A DNA stretch of 64,000 nt. Source: Isoetes taiwanensis (lineage: Eukaryota > Streptophyta > Lycopodiopsida > Isoetales > Isoetaceae). Below the pieces are notes generated by a model that was not told the DNA's origin, searched no databases, and worked only from the letters and a program-made list of their open reading frames with translations. Shown here in pieces: positions 22,505 through 34,715 of this stretch (position 1 is its first letter; every line of letters starts with the position of its first letter). The position numbers and the translations under genes were made by a program. The DNA lies in assembly GCA_021234155.1 (NCBI GenBank), contig JAJEKV010000093.1, positions 1,534,844-1,598,843 on the forward strand. The letters run 5' to 3'.

Positions 22505-25500
22505 TCTTCTCAACACTCATTCCCTCTGTTTTCATTTGCCCATCACAACAAAAGCTCACCCTTCGATGTATCGTAGGGTAAGTAAAGCAGTCAACCTGCT
22601 TCAGTAGGCAAGGTTTATCCCGAAAAGATATCTATAGCCATAAGAGCAGATAAGCCAGGCAATGACCAATCACAACAACTATTAATCTAGTGAATGTTCT
22701 AGCTTTGCTAAACAAAGATCTAAATCCTTTTTATGGTAAAGAGTATGCAAATATCTACATCCAAATAGCAACTCCGGTTAACCAATAGCCACTCACAATA
22801 ACTACTAAGCTAGCATATATTTTATCAGTATTTTTCACAGCAAAATGGCATTTGGCAAATCATCACCTAGAATAGCACGCAGATAAGTCCCAAGATGTCT
22901 ATGCTCTAAGAACGGCTCTCCTTGGACTTCTCTGCCTTGCAAAAAACCACAAGGGCAACAATGTGTAAAAATGGCAATCACAACAAAGTGGCAATCAAAA
23001 AATTCAGAATCATACAATCGGCAGAGTCTTGGTACATCATGACGATGAGAAAGCCTTTCCAAATACGTAGCTCAATACGTAATAAAACTCTGCCACTGGG
23101 AGACAATCAAAAGGAATGTGTGCCATAGATGCATTATCGGCCCACTAGCCTACGCAGCTTTTCTCCCAGTTACAAATTATCCTATCTACATAATCTATGT
23201 AACCTACCTCAAAAGTCATTAGCATGGTATCCTTCAAGTGCCTCCATTGCTCAACAGATCATCGCCTTCGATGCCTCGGCCCCGCAACATCACTATGAAT
23301 AACACTTATACACAAAACCGGAAAATAGATGCATGCCACCGCGGATGGATAATAATTTGGCATACCAAACAAATCTATGTAGCCAAATACGACCAATCTA
23401 CACGTTCTAGCATGAAGCATTTGCTCCATCACGCCATGGCCAACCGACCCATAATCATTGAAATGGAGCCATCGTCCCATTGTTCACTGCCAGATGGCCC
23501 GAGCATGTGGACCGCCCTCTACTCTTTTCTACATTGGAGCACTCTGAATTCATTCTCTCTACGCTTTGCATTATTCTCTCGGCATTTTGTCTCAGTTCAT
23601 TTTTCTTTGTCCTGGGCAACTCGGCAGACTTCCCTCTGACGCTTTTCGGTTAACCTATCTTTCTTCTCTATCTTCTCAACACTCATTCCCTCTGTTTTTC
23701 ATTTGCCTGTCACAACAAAAGCCCACCCTTCGATGTATCATAGGGAAAGTAAAGCATTCAACACAGCTTCAATAGGCAAGGTTTATCCCGAAAAGATATC
23801 TATAGCCATAAGAGCAAATAAGCCGGGCAATGACCAATCACAACAACTATTAATCTAGTGAATGTTCTAGCTTTGCTAAATAAAGATCTAAATTCTTTTT
23901 ATGGTAAAGTGGCATGGTACAAATTCTGCAAATCATCACCTTAAATAGTATGCAAATATCTACTCCAAATAGCAACTCAAGCAACCAATAGCCACTCACA
24001 ATAAGCTAGCATATATTTTATCTTTCCTAAATAAACATCTAAGTGTCTTTCCAAAGAAATGGCATTGTTCAAATTTGGCAAATCATCACAAAGAAAATGG
24101 CATTGTTCAAATTTGGCGAGATAAGTTCCAAGATGTCTATGCTCTAAGAAAGGCTCTCCTTGGACTTCTCTCGCCTTGCAAAAACCACAAGGGGCAACAA
24201 TGTGTAAAAATGGCAATCACAACAAAGTGGCACTGTAAAATTCTGCAAATCATATCTTGCGCGAGTCTTGGTACAACATGACGATGAGAAAGCCTATCCA
24301 AATACGTAGCTCAATAATGAAATAAAACTCTCGTGCTCACGTGGCCTCAAAAGGAATGTGTGTCATAGATGCAAGAATAAATAGCCTATGCGGCTTTTTC
24401 TCCTCATATTGCAAATAATCCTATCTACATAATCTATGTAACCTACCTCAAAGTCTGTTAGCATGGTATCCTTCAAGTGCCTCCATTGCTCAACAAGATT
24501 ATCGCCTTCGATGCCTCAGGGCTGCAACATCACCGCGCGTGAATGACAGCTTATACACAAAACTAGAAAATAGATGCATGCCACACAGATGGATAATAAT
24601 TTGGCATACCAAACAAATCTATGCAGCCAAATACGACAATCTGCCTGTTCTAGCATTGTAGTGTGCCACATCTCTATCACAAACCGTCTAGGAACGAAAC
24701 GACCCAAGTACAAAATATTTTCCATCACCGGCTAGGCGTATTCCATAAATGCATTAACACAATCAACTCACCACAGCTCTTATCCTATTTTTTTTTCCAA
24801 AGATCCATAATGGGTCCTCGAGGATTAAGTAGATTATCCCCATTTTTCAACAAAACATATATAGCCATCGCAGTAAAGCACCCAACCTATTTCTCACCCT
24901 ATCTTCAAAACACATGTACAACCATGGCGAAATGAAGCAAATAATAGCCATTCACAATAACCGTTAAGCAAGGTGTAAATGTTTTTTCATAGCAAAATGG
25001 CATTGTGTCTATTTGATAAATGATCACCTTAAATAGCATGCAAATAAAATGTCCTTAGAGCAATTTTCCTTGGGCTTCTCTCGCCTTGCAAAACCACAAG
25101 GCCAATAATGTGTAAAAATCTCATTCACAAGTAGCTTTCTCAAACAAAAATGTTTTTTCACAACAAAATGGCATTGTACAGCTTGGCAAAATCATCACCG
25201 GAATAGCATGTAGATATGCTCCAAGATGTCTACGCCCTAACAATAGCTCTCCTTGGATTTCTCGCCTTTGCAAAACCACAAGGGCAATGTTGTGTGAAAA
25301 CGTCACTACTTGAGGCGGGCATGTATGCCATAAATAAATCAACACCACTAGTGAAAACATCCCCTACGCAGGGCTCTCTCCTCAGATGTTTGATTTTCCA
25401 AACATCCATAACAATCTGCAAAATGGTGCAAATTATTCCTATCTATCAAACAGTCTTGTTTATGCAATGGTCACAACCAAAACCATTTAGATTCACCTAT

Positions 25501-25960
25501 TACGCCCATATTATTGGTAGCATAATAGATCTACCAAATCAAGTTAACCCCTTCTCTTTCAACTAACCATAATTCCCATCTACATTCAAAAAATGTGCAT
25601 AGCCAACGTAAGCAATAGCCACCCACAATAACTAGTAAGCTAGCATATATTTTATCTTTCCTATACAAGCATCTACGTGTTTTTCACAGCAAAATGGCAT
25701 TGTACAAATTTGGCAAATCATCACCTGGAAAGCACGCAGATAAGTTCCAAGATGTCTATGCTCTAAGAACGGCTCTCCTTGCTCTGCCTTGCAAAAAACC
25801 ACAAGGGCAACAATATGTAAAAATGGAAATCACAACAAAATGGCACTGTACAAATCCTGCAAATCATACACTGGCAAAGTCTTGGTACATCATGACGATG
25901 AGACAGCCTATCCAAATACATAGCTCAATACAGAACAAAACTCTCGGGCTACAGGGAGAC
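22505..25960. repeat. Array of about five related direct repeats
   Basis: Two long copies (about 22505-23420 and 23670-24655; offset about 1,166 bp) share blocks such as CACTCATTCCCTCTG, TTTATCCCGAAAAGATATCT and ATGTCTATGCTCTAAGAA. Shorter copies lie near 24940-25115, 25130-25320 and 25590-25960. The best-kept core is the CCAAGATGTCTATGCTCTAA to CCACAAGGGCAACAATGTG block. No copy has a long open frame, though on the - strand the core reads REVQGEPFLEHRHLGTYL in two copies. The nature of the unit is unknown: a decayed dispersed element, or a non-coding RNA gene family, would both fit. Confidence 0.7.
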
Positions 25961-25964
25961 AATG

Positions 25965-26950
25965 TGGCGAAATCAGATCAAACAAATATAAAAATAATGG
26001 AGATGGGCATTGGCCACGGATCGAGAAAATCAGGAAATCTCGCACCAATTCGCCATAGCCTCCTTCGAAAAAGAAGCCCGGTTAGCCGGTTTCCACATTG
26101 CCTGACATGCAACATAATTGACTACCAGTTTACAGCCAATAACGGGTTTGGAGTAGTCATTGGCATATTCCAGGCATATACTGGCATATACCTAGAATAT
26201 GCCATAAACCCCACATGAACAAGGGTTTGCCCCCTTAGGGGCAACCCAAAAAAGAATATGATTTTGTTCCTTTGAATGAAGCAAATATTGTACTAAACAT
26301 AGAATTTAGGTACAAATGAAGAAGGAATTACATAACTTCGAATAAAGAGATATGAGACGCACACACGACACCAATATTATCAATCAGGTCCTATCCTCAA
26401 ACAACGCCATCCTCAATGATGTTCAAACGAAATTTTAAGCACCATGAAATTTCTACGATTTAATGAGATTTTAAAAACAAAAACTCATCGTCATTGTGTC
26501 GGTTTTTTGGTAGCCATCCTCCTCACTCGCTTTATGCACATCAAAAGGTTGAGCCCCGATTGAGATCACAACAGGTAGAAGTTAAAGGCAAAAGCCCCGG
26601 ATTGGGCAAGATAGGCAACTGGAGAACCGATCTGGGCAGGCAACTGGAGAACCGATCCGATGGGAATAGAGAAAGAACACACTCCGTCTTGGTCGTGGAA
26701 CAACTCCAGATGAAATCAAGGTACATAGGATAGATAGAAATCGAGGTACACAGGATTAGATAGAAACGGGGATAGATAGAAATCGTTGCGGGATAGATAG
26801 AACCCGGCGACCATGGACCCGAGTCTCTTGCTTGTTCTTTGCTTTTTGGTTCTTCGGCTTGAATCGGGCTGAATCAAAGGTTTTCGGCTTGAATCGGCGG
26901 CAAAGCCCGGCGGGAAAGGGCTAAAATTTCATGGTTCTTAAAATTTTGTA
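25965..26950. other. Intergenic stretch with short tandem repeats
   Basis: No gene recognised. GCAACTGGAGAACCGAT is repeated at about 26614 and 26639, and GGATAGATAGAAA-like units recur between 26727 and 26800. Confidence 0.4.
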
Positions 26951-26954
26951 GGAG

Positions 26955-27069
26955 AATTTCAATGACCATGAAATTTGAGCATGAATGGCGGCATGGACTG
27001 GCCAAGCGCCACTGGTTCGTTCGCCAGTCAGCTCAAAATTTCATAACGAGTTTCAAGGTCATTGAAATT
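26955..27069. repeat. 115-nt foldback (imperfect hairpin)
   Basis: Outer arms AATTTCAATGACC (26955-26967) and GGTCATTGAAATT (27057-27069) are perfect inverted repeats. Middle arms ATGAAATTTGAGC (26968-26980) and GCTCAAAATTTCAT (27031-27044) pair with one extra base. Inner arms GACTGGC (26996-27002) and GCCAGTC (27023-27029) also pair. A 12-nt bulge sits on the right side. It could be a small foldback transposon or a microRNA-like precursor. Confidence 0.6.
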
Positions 27070-28010
27070 ACTCCTTCCATAACCTAGACTCCTCCACTTT
27101 CTAAAACCAAGGATGCTTTGAGAAAGATTAGAGATCACAAAGGAAATTCAAACCGAACTATTCCAAAATCAACATTTGCATTATACAAGGATATGAGCAT
27201 GCAACGGTGTTTTAACGCTTCAATATATCTCTATCATCATATGAAAATCCCAAAAGTACCTCAATATGTCGATTGCTCTAGTACACGTCCTAAATACATT
27301 TTGCCTAACTGGAATCTTTATGTAATGTGGAAGAGCAAGAAGGAGATGATTCTTGGCACAGGGGAGCCGCCACCGCCGGCCAACCCGAGTGAATCGTGCC
27401 GACCGGGTAAGGCCGGCGGCCTCTCCCGCGGGCCAAGAATCATCCGACTTTTGATCTTCCACGACGTCGAAGGAAAAAAATGGTGCGGCAATCACAAAGA
27501 TCTTGGATCTGGCCGAGTTGAAGCAAGAATAGAGAGCGTGAATTCATTCTCGGTTAGAATGATCGCCACATGGCAGTCTCTGATTGGATGAAAAACAAGA
27601 ATGCAGATCCATTTTCCTTGACGTATAGAAGAACCTTCACCCAACCCTGATTTCAGGCTGCAAGCTCGACGGATGCACAAAAACTGAGATGACAACCTAG
27701 AATCATGGATGGGTGAATACTAGTGTAGCGTAAAGGAAGGTTGGGCCCAATCCCGTCGTCCCATCCAATATAATGTCACTTTTTCAAACCCTACAAGGCG
27801 TGCAAGAATTTTACTCATGTTTCTCTTCTCTCTTTTTTCCTTTTTTTTTACTTGCCATTCTGTTGCTAATGCATGCATGCAGGACACGTGGCAACGCTTG
27901 ATTGGCCCAATCATCCTTTGCGTTAATGCAAAGCCCTTTTACTGGACTTTCCCTGTTGTCAAGTACTTTCCAACATAGAAAGTCCATTGAAAAAGCTTCC
28001 CCTTATCTGT
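27070..28010. other. Intergenic stretch, no gene recognised
   Basis: Overlapping open frames at 27118-27591 (+) and 27220-27495 (-) exist, but neither shows a known motif. Composition changes to GC-rich near 27360-27440. Confidence 0.3.
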
Positions 28011-28058
28011 GGAGTTACGATAGATTAGATTCTGGGAGTTACGATAGATTAGATTCTG
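28011..28058. repeat. 24-bp perfect tandem duplication
   Basis: GGAGTTACGATAGATTAGATTCTG (two halves: GGAGTTACGATA, GATTAGATTCTG) occurs at 28011-28034 and again at 28035-28058. It is likely a replication-slippage duplication. Confidence 0.85.
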
Positions 28059-28493
28059 GGCAAATTTACATGCACTGAATATAGTTAAATTCGTGGTAAA
28101 AAAATTGGTTAAATTCTTGGATTGAATGGCGTGGCATATGAATTGGATTAAATGCCAAAATCTGACCTACCTTAACTATAAATATTAGTAGTAATATATA
28201 ACCCTCAAATTTCAGCTCTATTAGTCTTGTTTTACCCATGGCTTAAGGTGGAATTCACTGTTAGCGCCAAATGGCTTCCGAATTCGTGTGAAGCCTTCTT
28301 GTGAACTTTTTTCACATGGGCCTATTCTTCGTCCCCAAAGCCTAAGTTCTTCGTAGAGGCTTAACTACTTTTCACACAGATGCCTAAGTTCTTTGCAACT
28401 TGTAGGTGCCGGACTTTGCCGGAGCTTGTTTCCTCAGAAATTGGCCGAACTTTGCTAGAGCTTGTTTGTTCTAAAACCAAAACTCTATGTTTG

Positions 28494-30504
28494 GATGCCA
28501 TGCTTTTGAAATTGGGATTTGGGCCTGGTTTCCGATCTATGATGCAAAAAATGTTGATTTACGCTAAGGGGTAGTATTGTATCATGGAGAACCATTGGTG
28601 CTTTTTCAATTGAGCGTGGAATAAGGCAAGGTTGCCCTCTAGCTCCTTTTTTGTTTACTATAGTGGCAGAAGGACTTTCGCAACTATTGCATGAGGTGAA
28701 AAGGATGGTTTGGTAAAGGGATTATTAATGGAGGAAGGTGAGCAGGGTTTTGGTTAATCGGTTTCGCGAGCGATACCTTCTTGCTAGTGGATGGTGAAAG
28801 AGAATAATGTGCGAGATAATCAAAAAGATTTTGGATATATTTTCAATTGCATCACGGGTCATCTCCTTAATTGGGCTAAGTGTAGTGCTTTATGGGTGGG
28901 GAAGGAAGCGGTTCCATTTTTATATGAGTATGCCCGGAAGGTTGTTGTTTCATCTGCAAAGACAAAGCTTCTAGGAGTCCCCTTTGGTTTAGATATTGAC
29001 ATGAATGAAGCATGGGATGAAATTATCTTAAATTTACAAAGGCAACCCGATTTGGTGGAGAGGTTCAAAGTTATCCTTGGCGGTAGAATTCAAGTAGCTA
29101 AGTCGAGATTGAACAATACGCATATTTATTTAGTGTCTGTTCTATTGGCTCCGGCTTCTAAGTTTGCGAGAGATAAAAAAAGATTGTAAGAGATTTTATG
29201 CGTGTAATATACCGATCAAGGAGGCTTTGTGAAGGTGGCGTGGAAAAATGTATGTTGTTTAAACAACAAGGAGGTCTTGGTATGTTGGATCTTTCTTTAC
29301 GGGGTAAGGTCTTAGCTTCTAAGCTATTGTTCGGTTTGTTGAAAGATGATTGTGCATCACCGGTATGAAGTTACTTAAACAATCGGTAAAAGAAGTGTAT
29401 GGTTTTCATAAAGCGAGGTGTGAGAATTGAGCTCCCTTGGGCATTGTTATATCCATTGAAAGCTTCTTCACATGCTTCTCCAAGATCTTGAAAGGCTTGC
29501 TTCGGCTGGAAGGTAGTCCAACGGTGATTACATTTGATTAGGAAGCTTGTCTCGGGGCATCTTCTCCCTTTCTGTGTTGTATACCTAACAGGACAACTAC
29601 ACCCGGGGTTTAATCATGAAACGCGCATTCCCAAGCGAGGTGGAGGAGAGTGGTGCATTATTTCTATTGAACGTTGGTATTTTGGTATCGATATTGCTCG
29701 CAAATGGTTTCTGTGAGACATGTGGGCTTATGTAGCAAGTGCTCTAATTAAGAAGGTGGGTAACATATTTGAACTTTGTTCAGTATTAAAGAAGGCAAAG
29801 AAGCTAGCCGGGCCCACATGCTGTTGCATTGCTTACCTCCTCAACAACACTTTATCACCTTCTAAAATGGCACTTTTACAGACTTTGGCCTCTCTCAATG
29901 GCAATCCATTTGGAACCTTGTTTGGTCTAAATATAACTTCTCCAAAGGTAAATGTTCTAATTTCAAGGTGTGATTCATCAGCTCTTTGAGAGTTAATGAG
30001 ATGGTTCATCGCTTTAGTTTTGAGTTTCTCCACTTTGCCCAATGTGATTGCATTGAAACATCGAACCTCAAGTTATATTTGTGTGCGTAGCCAGTAGTCT
30101 TAGGTCTGGTCGCATTCTCTTTTAGATATCTTTGATAGTCGACACTTTCTTTAGGTATTTATCCAAAATCGATTGTTGCTTCTAAAAAGGATTTTTCACA
30201 TGGCAAAGTCTTAGCTAATATGGGAGTGTAATAAAGAGCCGAGAAAGTGAAGGTTTTATGATAAGTATTTCTTCTCGAATTGTGCTTCAAGAAATTCGTA
30301 ATGTTATATATAATTGCTTCGGATCTCAATTAGCTAATTCCAATTATAATTGTTATAATTGTCCGATCACGTATTAAAATTCGAATATGGAGGATCATCT
30401 AAAAGTGATTGATGCTTCGCAGACATTTACCTCGAAGCATCAGAATTTTTGAGTGTATGGGCTATGAAGTAAATCAATGCTCTTCAAAAAAAAAAAAAAA
30501 AAAA
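28494..30504 (+). mobile_element. 5'-truncated LINE (non-LTR retrotransposon) with poly-A tail
   Basis: Starts inside the RT domain and ends in 19 A residues (30486-30504). RT motifs: LLKLGFGPGFRSMMQ (28504-28548), RGIRQGCPLAPFLF near 28610-28655, catalytic box FASD at 28763-28774, GHLLNWAKCSALWVG near 28860, LLGVPFGLDIDMNEAW near 28970-29015, and GGRIQVAKSR near 29080. Downstream, QQGGLGMLDLSLRGKVLASK lies near 29265-29330. CTATGTTTG at 28485-28493 recurs at 30506-30514, directly after the tail, and may be the target duplication. Frames are broken by stops, so it is dead. Confidence 0.85.
28573..29189 (+). pseudogene. LINE reverse transcriptase fragment
   Basis: Palm and thumb portion of a LINE RT. 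The family's catalytic F/Y-A-D-D box reads F-A-S-D here (28763-28774), replacing the first catalytic Asp by Ser, so the enzyme could not work. The palm piece before the box and the thumb piece 28791-29189 (132 codons) are in different frames. The endonuclease domain is absent because of 5' truncation. Residues LLGVPFGLDIDMNEAW and VAKSRLNNTHIYLVSVLLAP resemble plant L1/RTE-like proteins. Confidence 0.8.
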
Positions 30505-31335
30505 CCTATGTTTGAGAAACAGCTTCAACTTCCATGCTCTTTCCAGCCTTGCAAGGAGCCCGTAGACCAAGGAAAATAGATAAAAGATATTTTTTATAGT
30601 GAAATTTGAAGGTCCCGTTGCATTACGTTTGATATTTTCCAACACGAATTCGTGCCGAGCAAAGTTTGAGGCTGGCGAAATTGATGGAGGTGTGTCACTA
30701 CCGGCGGCAACGCATTCCCAACTTTTATTACAAAGCCGGAAAATTATCTAATACCTGCAATATTCCAGGAACCTTGAAACGTGGTGAACTGACGTGCATG
30801 GAACGGTGGCCCTTCGAGCAAAAATCTTCGCAAAATGTGGCATGCATTTTCTCACTGCACTAAAATTGAATCCACGTGTAACCCTCATAGCTTTCTCGAC
30901 CCAATGTGCGTTTTATATCTGAATGCTATCCATCAATTTTCAATTATTAAAGAATGTGTTGAAATACGATGACAGCATCTCACACTAAACAAGAACTTCA
31001 TATCCTTGATATTGTTGAAAATGTAGAGAAGCTGCAATAGCAATGTTTGTATCCCAACTCCTATGAAGTAGCAAGGATAACATCATAATATCTGATTACT
31101 GCAAGTTAAAAATTAAACAAGAAGTTCTTCTGACAAAGAGAAAATTTGAAGCACAAAATCAAAAGACACAATGGACGTTTTTTAGCAGCACCCAAACTAG
31201 TGTGGTTAGCACTTCAGACAGAATCAAACCTCCAGATTCATATTCCACCAGACATGAAGAAGCCATTCTAAAGCATTCCTCTTAACTTTGGACCAAATCA
31301 GGCCACCTTATTCCAGCTGTGAAGTTCACATTATC
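30505..31335. other. Intergenic stretch, no gene recognised
   Basis: One 65-codon open frame at 30666-30863 (+) shows no known motif. The remainder is AT-rich and lies downstream of the I-2 gene. Confidence 0.3.
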
Positions 31336-31526
31336 ATGTAAAATAGAATTAACAGGAAAAGACCAGACTGAAAAGGTAAACTTAGCACTTCCAATTCCAC
31401 TATGGTATTCTATGCATACTACAAAAGTATATGTAAAATAGAATTAACAGGGAAAGACCAGACTGAAAAGGTAAACTTAGCACTTTGAATTCCACTATGG
31501 TACTCTAAGCACACTACAAAAGTATG
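31336..31526. repeat. 95-bp tandem duplication downstream of the I-2 gene
   Basis: Copies at 31336-31430 and 31431-31526 differ at few positions. Each starts ATGTAAAATAGAATTAACAG and ends near ACAAAAGTAT. It lies directly after the I-2 stop codon in gene orientation, probably in or near the 3' untranslated region. Confidence 0.85.
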
Positions 31527-31555
31527 TTTACATTCGTTTCCATTTCCCAAACCTC

Positions 31556-33007
31556 TCATTGGCTAGAAATATTTCCATTTTCTAAATGAGGTCCTCTTTC
31601 AACAGAGGTACCATTTTCTTGTAATCCAATTGCACACATGCCACCAGCCAAGCAAGATTCTTGATCATAGACAGGCATCTCCCCAATCTTTTGTTCCTCC
31701 ATCTCAACATCTCCATCATCGTCCCCTTCTGAATTGCACTTAGATCGAAACATTTTAAGTTTCAGATATTCATCATAATGCTTGCGCCGATGTTCCTTAA
31801 AGCTTAAGCGACTAGATTCGTCACCTAAAACACCTTATTATCAGACCTGGTTGCACAGTTTCCAGTTAATCTAACAACAAGAAAAAGTTAAATCCCTTTG
31901 CATGAGGTAACTAACTCTGCAGCAAAACTAACCTTGAAATCTTTCATCAGCTTCATCTTCAGAAGATGTCCATCCGCTCCCCCTGCCAGGTCTTTTCCAC
32001 CCACTGTTGCTTGTCGATGCAACTTCAGATAAAGCCTTTTTTATTGCTTCTGCATCGAGGGCATGATCCACAGGGCCTTGATTTTCATCTGCAAGAGGAG
32101 ATATAATATCTGCCATGAAGTTGAAGTTGTGATATTAGTGATGGAAAATGTAGAATTGCACGTGGATACTGAGATCTTATGAGTCATACCATCACCATTC
32201 TCAGGTGCATAATAGGGAGTCTTTGGTTCTGTGATTTTCTGTTTAGGACTCTTGTTGGCTTCTAGGTAATCCAAATTTTCTTCATCCCAGACAATGCGTG
32301 CTCTGTGAGACATGACAATGGTAAGCTAAGTCTGGAAGCATATTTAACAGAATCATTAATATGTAAACCAGTTTCTCCTACAGGAAAAACAGCAATCTTG
32401 GCATTCTTTCTTCATTCCTTTTTAATGCATAACAAGGCCCAACAAACTGATGTCTATTGGAAAATCTAGTATGCAATAACCAAGCATGATCTTGCTCCCA
32501 CATATCTACCATTGACTTCCAGGTTAAAATCTTTTGCAAAAACACATCTTTATAATTGCCATGTGAATTTTTCTGCCTATTTATGAAAAATAGCTAACTT
32601 TTATATAGCTGTAATTTCGGCACCTGATCAGAATATCTAATGTGGTTCTAGACATTGTTGTTGATTAGTTGCGAGGCAAACATTTTCAGACATTCACCTT
32701 TAAAAATAAATGAACTATGTGAAATAACAGTTATTCTAAAATGGCATAATTAAATCCTTTTTTTTCTGGTGGTAACACGATAGTTCCTTCCACGATTAAC
32801 TCAACAACCTAATAATAATCAAGGTATGTCATGCCATCCTTTACCAATATGATAAAAGGGTTTGATGCGCCGGACTAAGGATAAACAATCAAACATAGTG
32901 ATGTTACACACACAGAAGGAAACTAGAACAGAAGAATGCCACATACCTGGGTCTCGTTTTTTCTTGCTCGATTTTTCATGCTTTGAAGCAGGGATCTTTT
33001 TAGCCAT
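31556..33007 (-). CDS. Protein phosphatase inhibitor 2 (I-2/IPP2 family), four exons, intact
   Basis: Inhibitor-2 proteins bind and regulate type-1 protein phosphatase in nucleus and cytosol. Exons: 32947-33007, 32190-32300, 31933-32088, 31556-31824; all introns are GT-AG and phase 1; 597 nt, 198 residues. Start is the ATG at 33007 (MAKKIPASKHEKSSKK); the open frame extends upstream only by a GTG. Family motifs: RIVWDEENLDYLEANK (residues about 22-37, the W-containing docking segment), KITEPKTPYY (the EPxTPY signature with the phosphorylatable Thr), a DHALDAEAIKKALSEV helix, GSGWTSSEDEAD, then HRRKHYDEYLKLK (the IDoHA-type helix that covers the active site in animal I-2). The acidic EGDDDGDVEMEE tail is also typical. 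Length fits plant homologues. No frame defects, in contrast to the transposons around it. Exon 2 uses the AG two bases inside the first possible acceptor, which is needed to keep frame. Confidence 0.93.
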
Positions 33008-34715
33008 ATAGCTTCCTCCTCTGGACGGCGCTATGACACAGTGAAGGCTGGCATGGCAAGACTTCTCCACTGGTCGACCGTCGAAGAGAGATAATATACA
33101 GCTGGCCCACTTCTATAAATAAACTACTACGTGTGCAAGTCCAACCTGGCAAATCTGAAGTGACCTGACCTGGAGTGCCACGTAGACAAAATCATTATTG
33201 CACGATATGTAAGCAAAGAAGCAAGATTAGATGCTTATCTATAGTTTGGGGTGTCTCTCGAATTTTTGACCGATGGGTGGGGCATATTACAAGTATTCCC
33301 TCTCATAGCCTCCAACCCTTGAATGTAAGTCAAGTGAGGTCAAATCCATCATTTAGCTTATCCTCCACAAAAAGCCATCCCATGCCATGGTCCCACATGT
33401 GACAATGGAATATTAGATATTCCCCACAGCATGAGCATCAAATTTCTGAGCACAGGGGTGAGATCTGACGCGTTCCGCACTCATCAAGCATATGATCATC
33501 CCGCATAGAAAGGATGTTTTGCTATATGATCAACAGCTAATACAATAAACAAATTAATTTCTCTGTCAAAATGTAATAATAAATGACTTTTCTGGAATAA
33601 ATTTTGGGACCCGGCCGGCAAGCAAGAAATGATTTGAGATGACGTTCCACATGTCTTCGACATGGCCTGGTGCAGCACACCTGCCCAAACCAAACTACAA
33701 TGTGTAGAGAAACAACCAAGCCAAACAGGTTGGGCTCTAGCACCTAAAATCAAGGAGTATGCACTTAGTGGTCTTGAATATCAGAACACCTATGGGCTCT
33801 TTCTAAGCCTTTGTATTCCCTAGCTCTAGATCTGTCGATATTCATGGTTAGTTTTTCTCAGGCTTGAGGAGAGGCGGACAAAAGTGAAAGCAAAGTGCAG
33901 TACATCTAATGATTGCCAATAGTTTCCGCCTGTAGGAAAGGTTCGAGACTCATTATCAAATCCTCTGCTACATTATAACTAAATAAATTACACAGTTGGT
34001 GAGCTTCCTGCATCTGAATTCATTCATCTTGTGATTATTTATGTGATTGTTTATGAACTTAATACCAGGAATGAGTTATTTAGATTTTAAGTTTAAGGTT
34101 GGTTTACTTATTAAATTTCTTTAAACCTTGGAACTATTATTACCAATGCTTAAACATTGGAACTCACGTCAGCGTTCCATACCTAACACAATGATTAGAT
34201 ACAAATAGAAAATGATGGCCTATCTAGTTCCATTGATTCAATCATCTTGTCAAATCAACATAGACTGGGGTACAAGCATTAGGAAGACAAATGTTGAAAT
34301 GCGGAGACATAGCCCGACAACATGCTCGAAGAAAGCGCGGCGGCGTCGATCCTATTCCCGCTGAACCTGGGCAACCACCATGGCTCCAACTCCTCAGTAG
34401 CGATTCTCTATGAAATAGACCCGCCAGACAAGCAGCAACGTCAATCTTCCGACCATTGCAAAACATAAACTATCACCCGGCTATTGTGAGCTCTTCCTTT
34501 TTCTTTTTCGCATTCGGACTTTTTGGTGGCACCGGGCATGGTTATCACGGAAAGCGGATGCATAAAGAAAGGGAAATGAAATCAATCAGCCCACGCCTTT
34601 CAGAAATCAAACTGAAAAGGAAAAAAGACGCCAAAGTGCGAACATGCTTGACTTAACATGCTCGAAGAGTAGCGGTCAAAGTTACTATACTAAATTGCAG
34701 CTAATGGAGCCTTAG
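33008..34715. other. Upstream region of the I-2 gene and intergenic stretch
   Basis: Upstream of the I-2 start, the gene strand carries TTTATTTATAGAAG near 33109-33122, a weak TATA-like box about 100 nt before the ATG. Beyond that no gene is recognised; a 44-codon open frame at 34322-34456 (+) is too short to judge. Confidence 0.3.

Noticed and set aside
33008-33070. N-terminal extension of the I-2 protein to position 33070
   Set aside because: The triplet at 33070 is GTG, not ATG, and the extension does not resemble the family; the first ATG is at 33007.
34322-34456. 44-codon ORF starting MLEESAAASILFP
   Set aside because: Composition is protein-like but it is too short, with no splice sites or homologue recognised.
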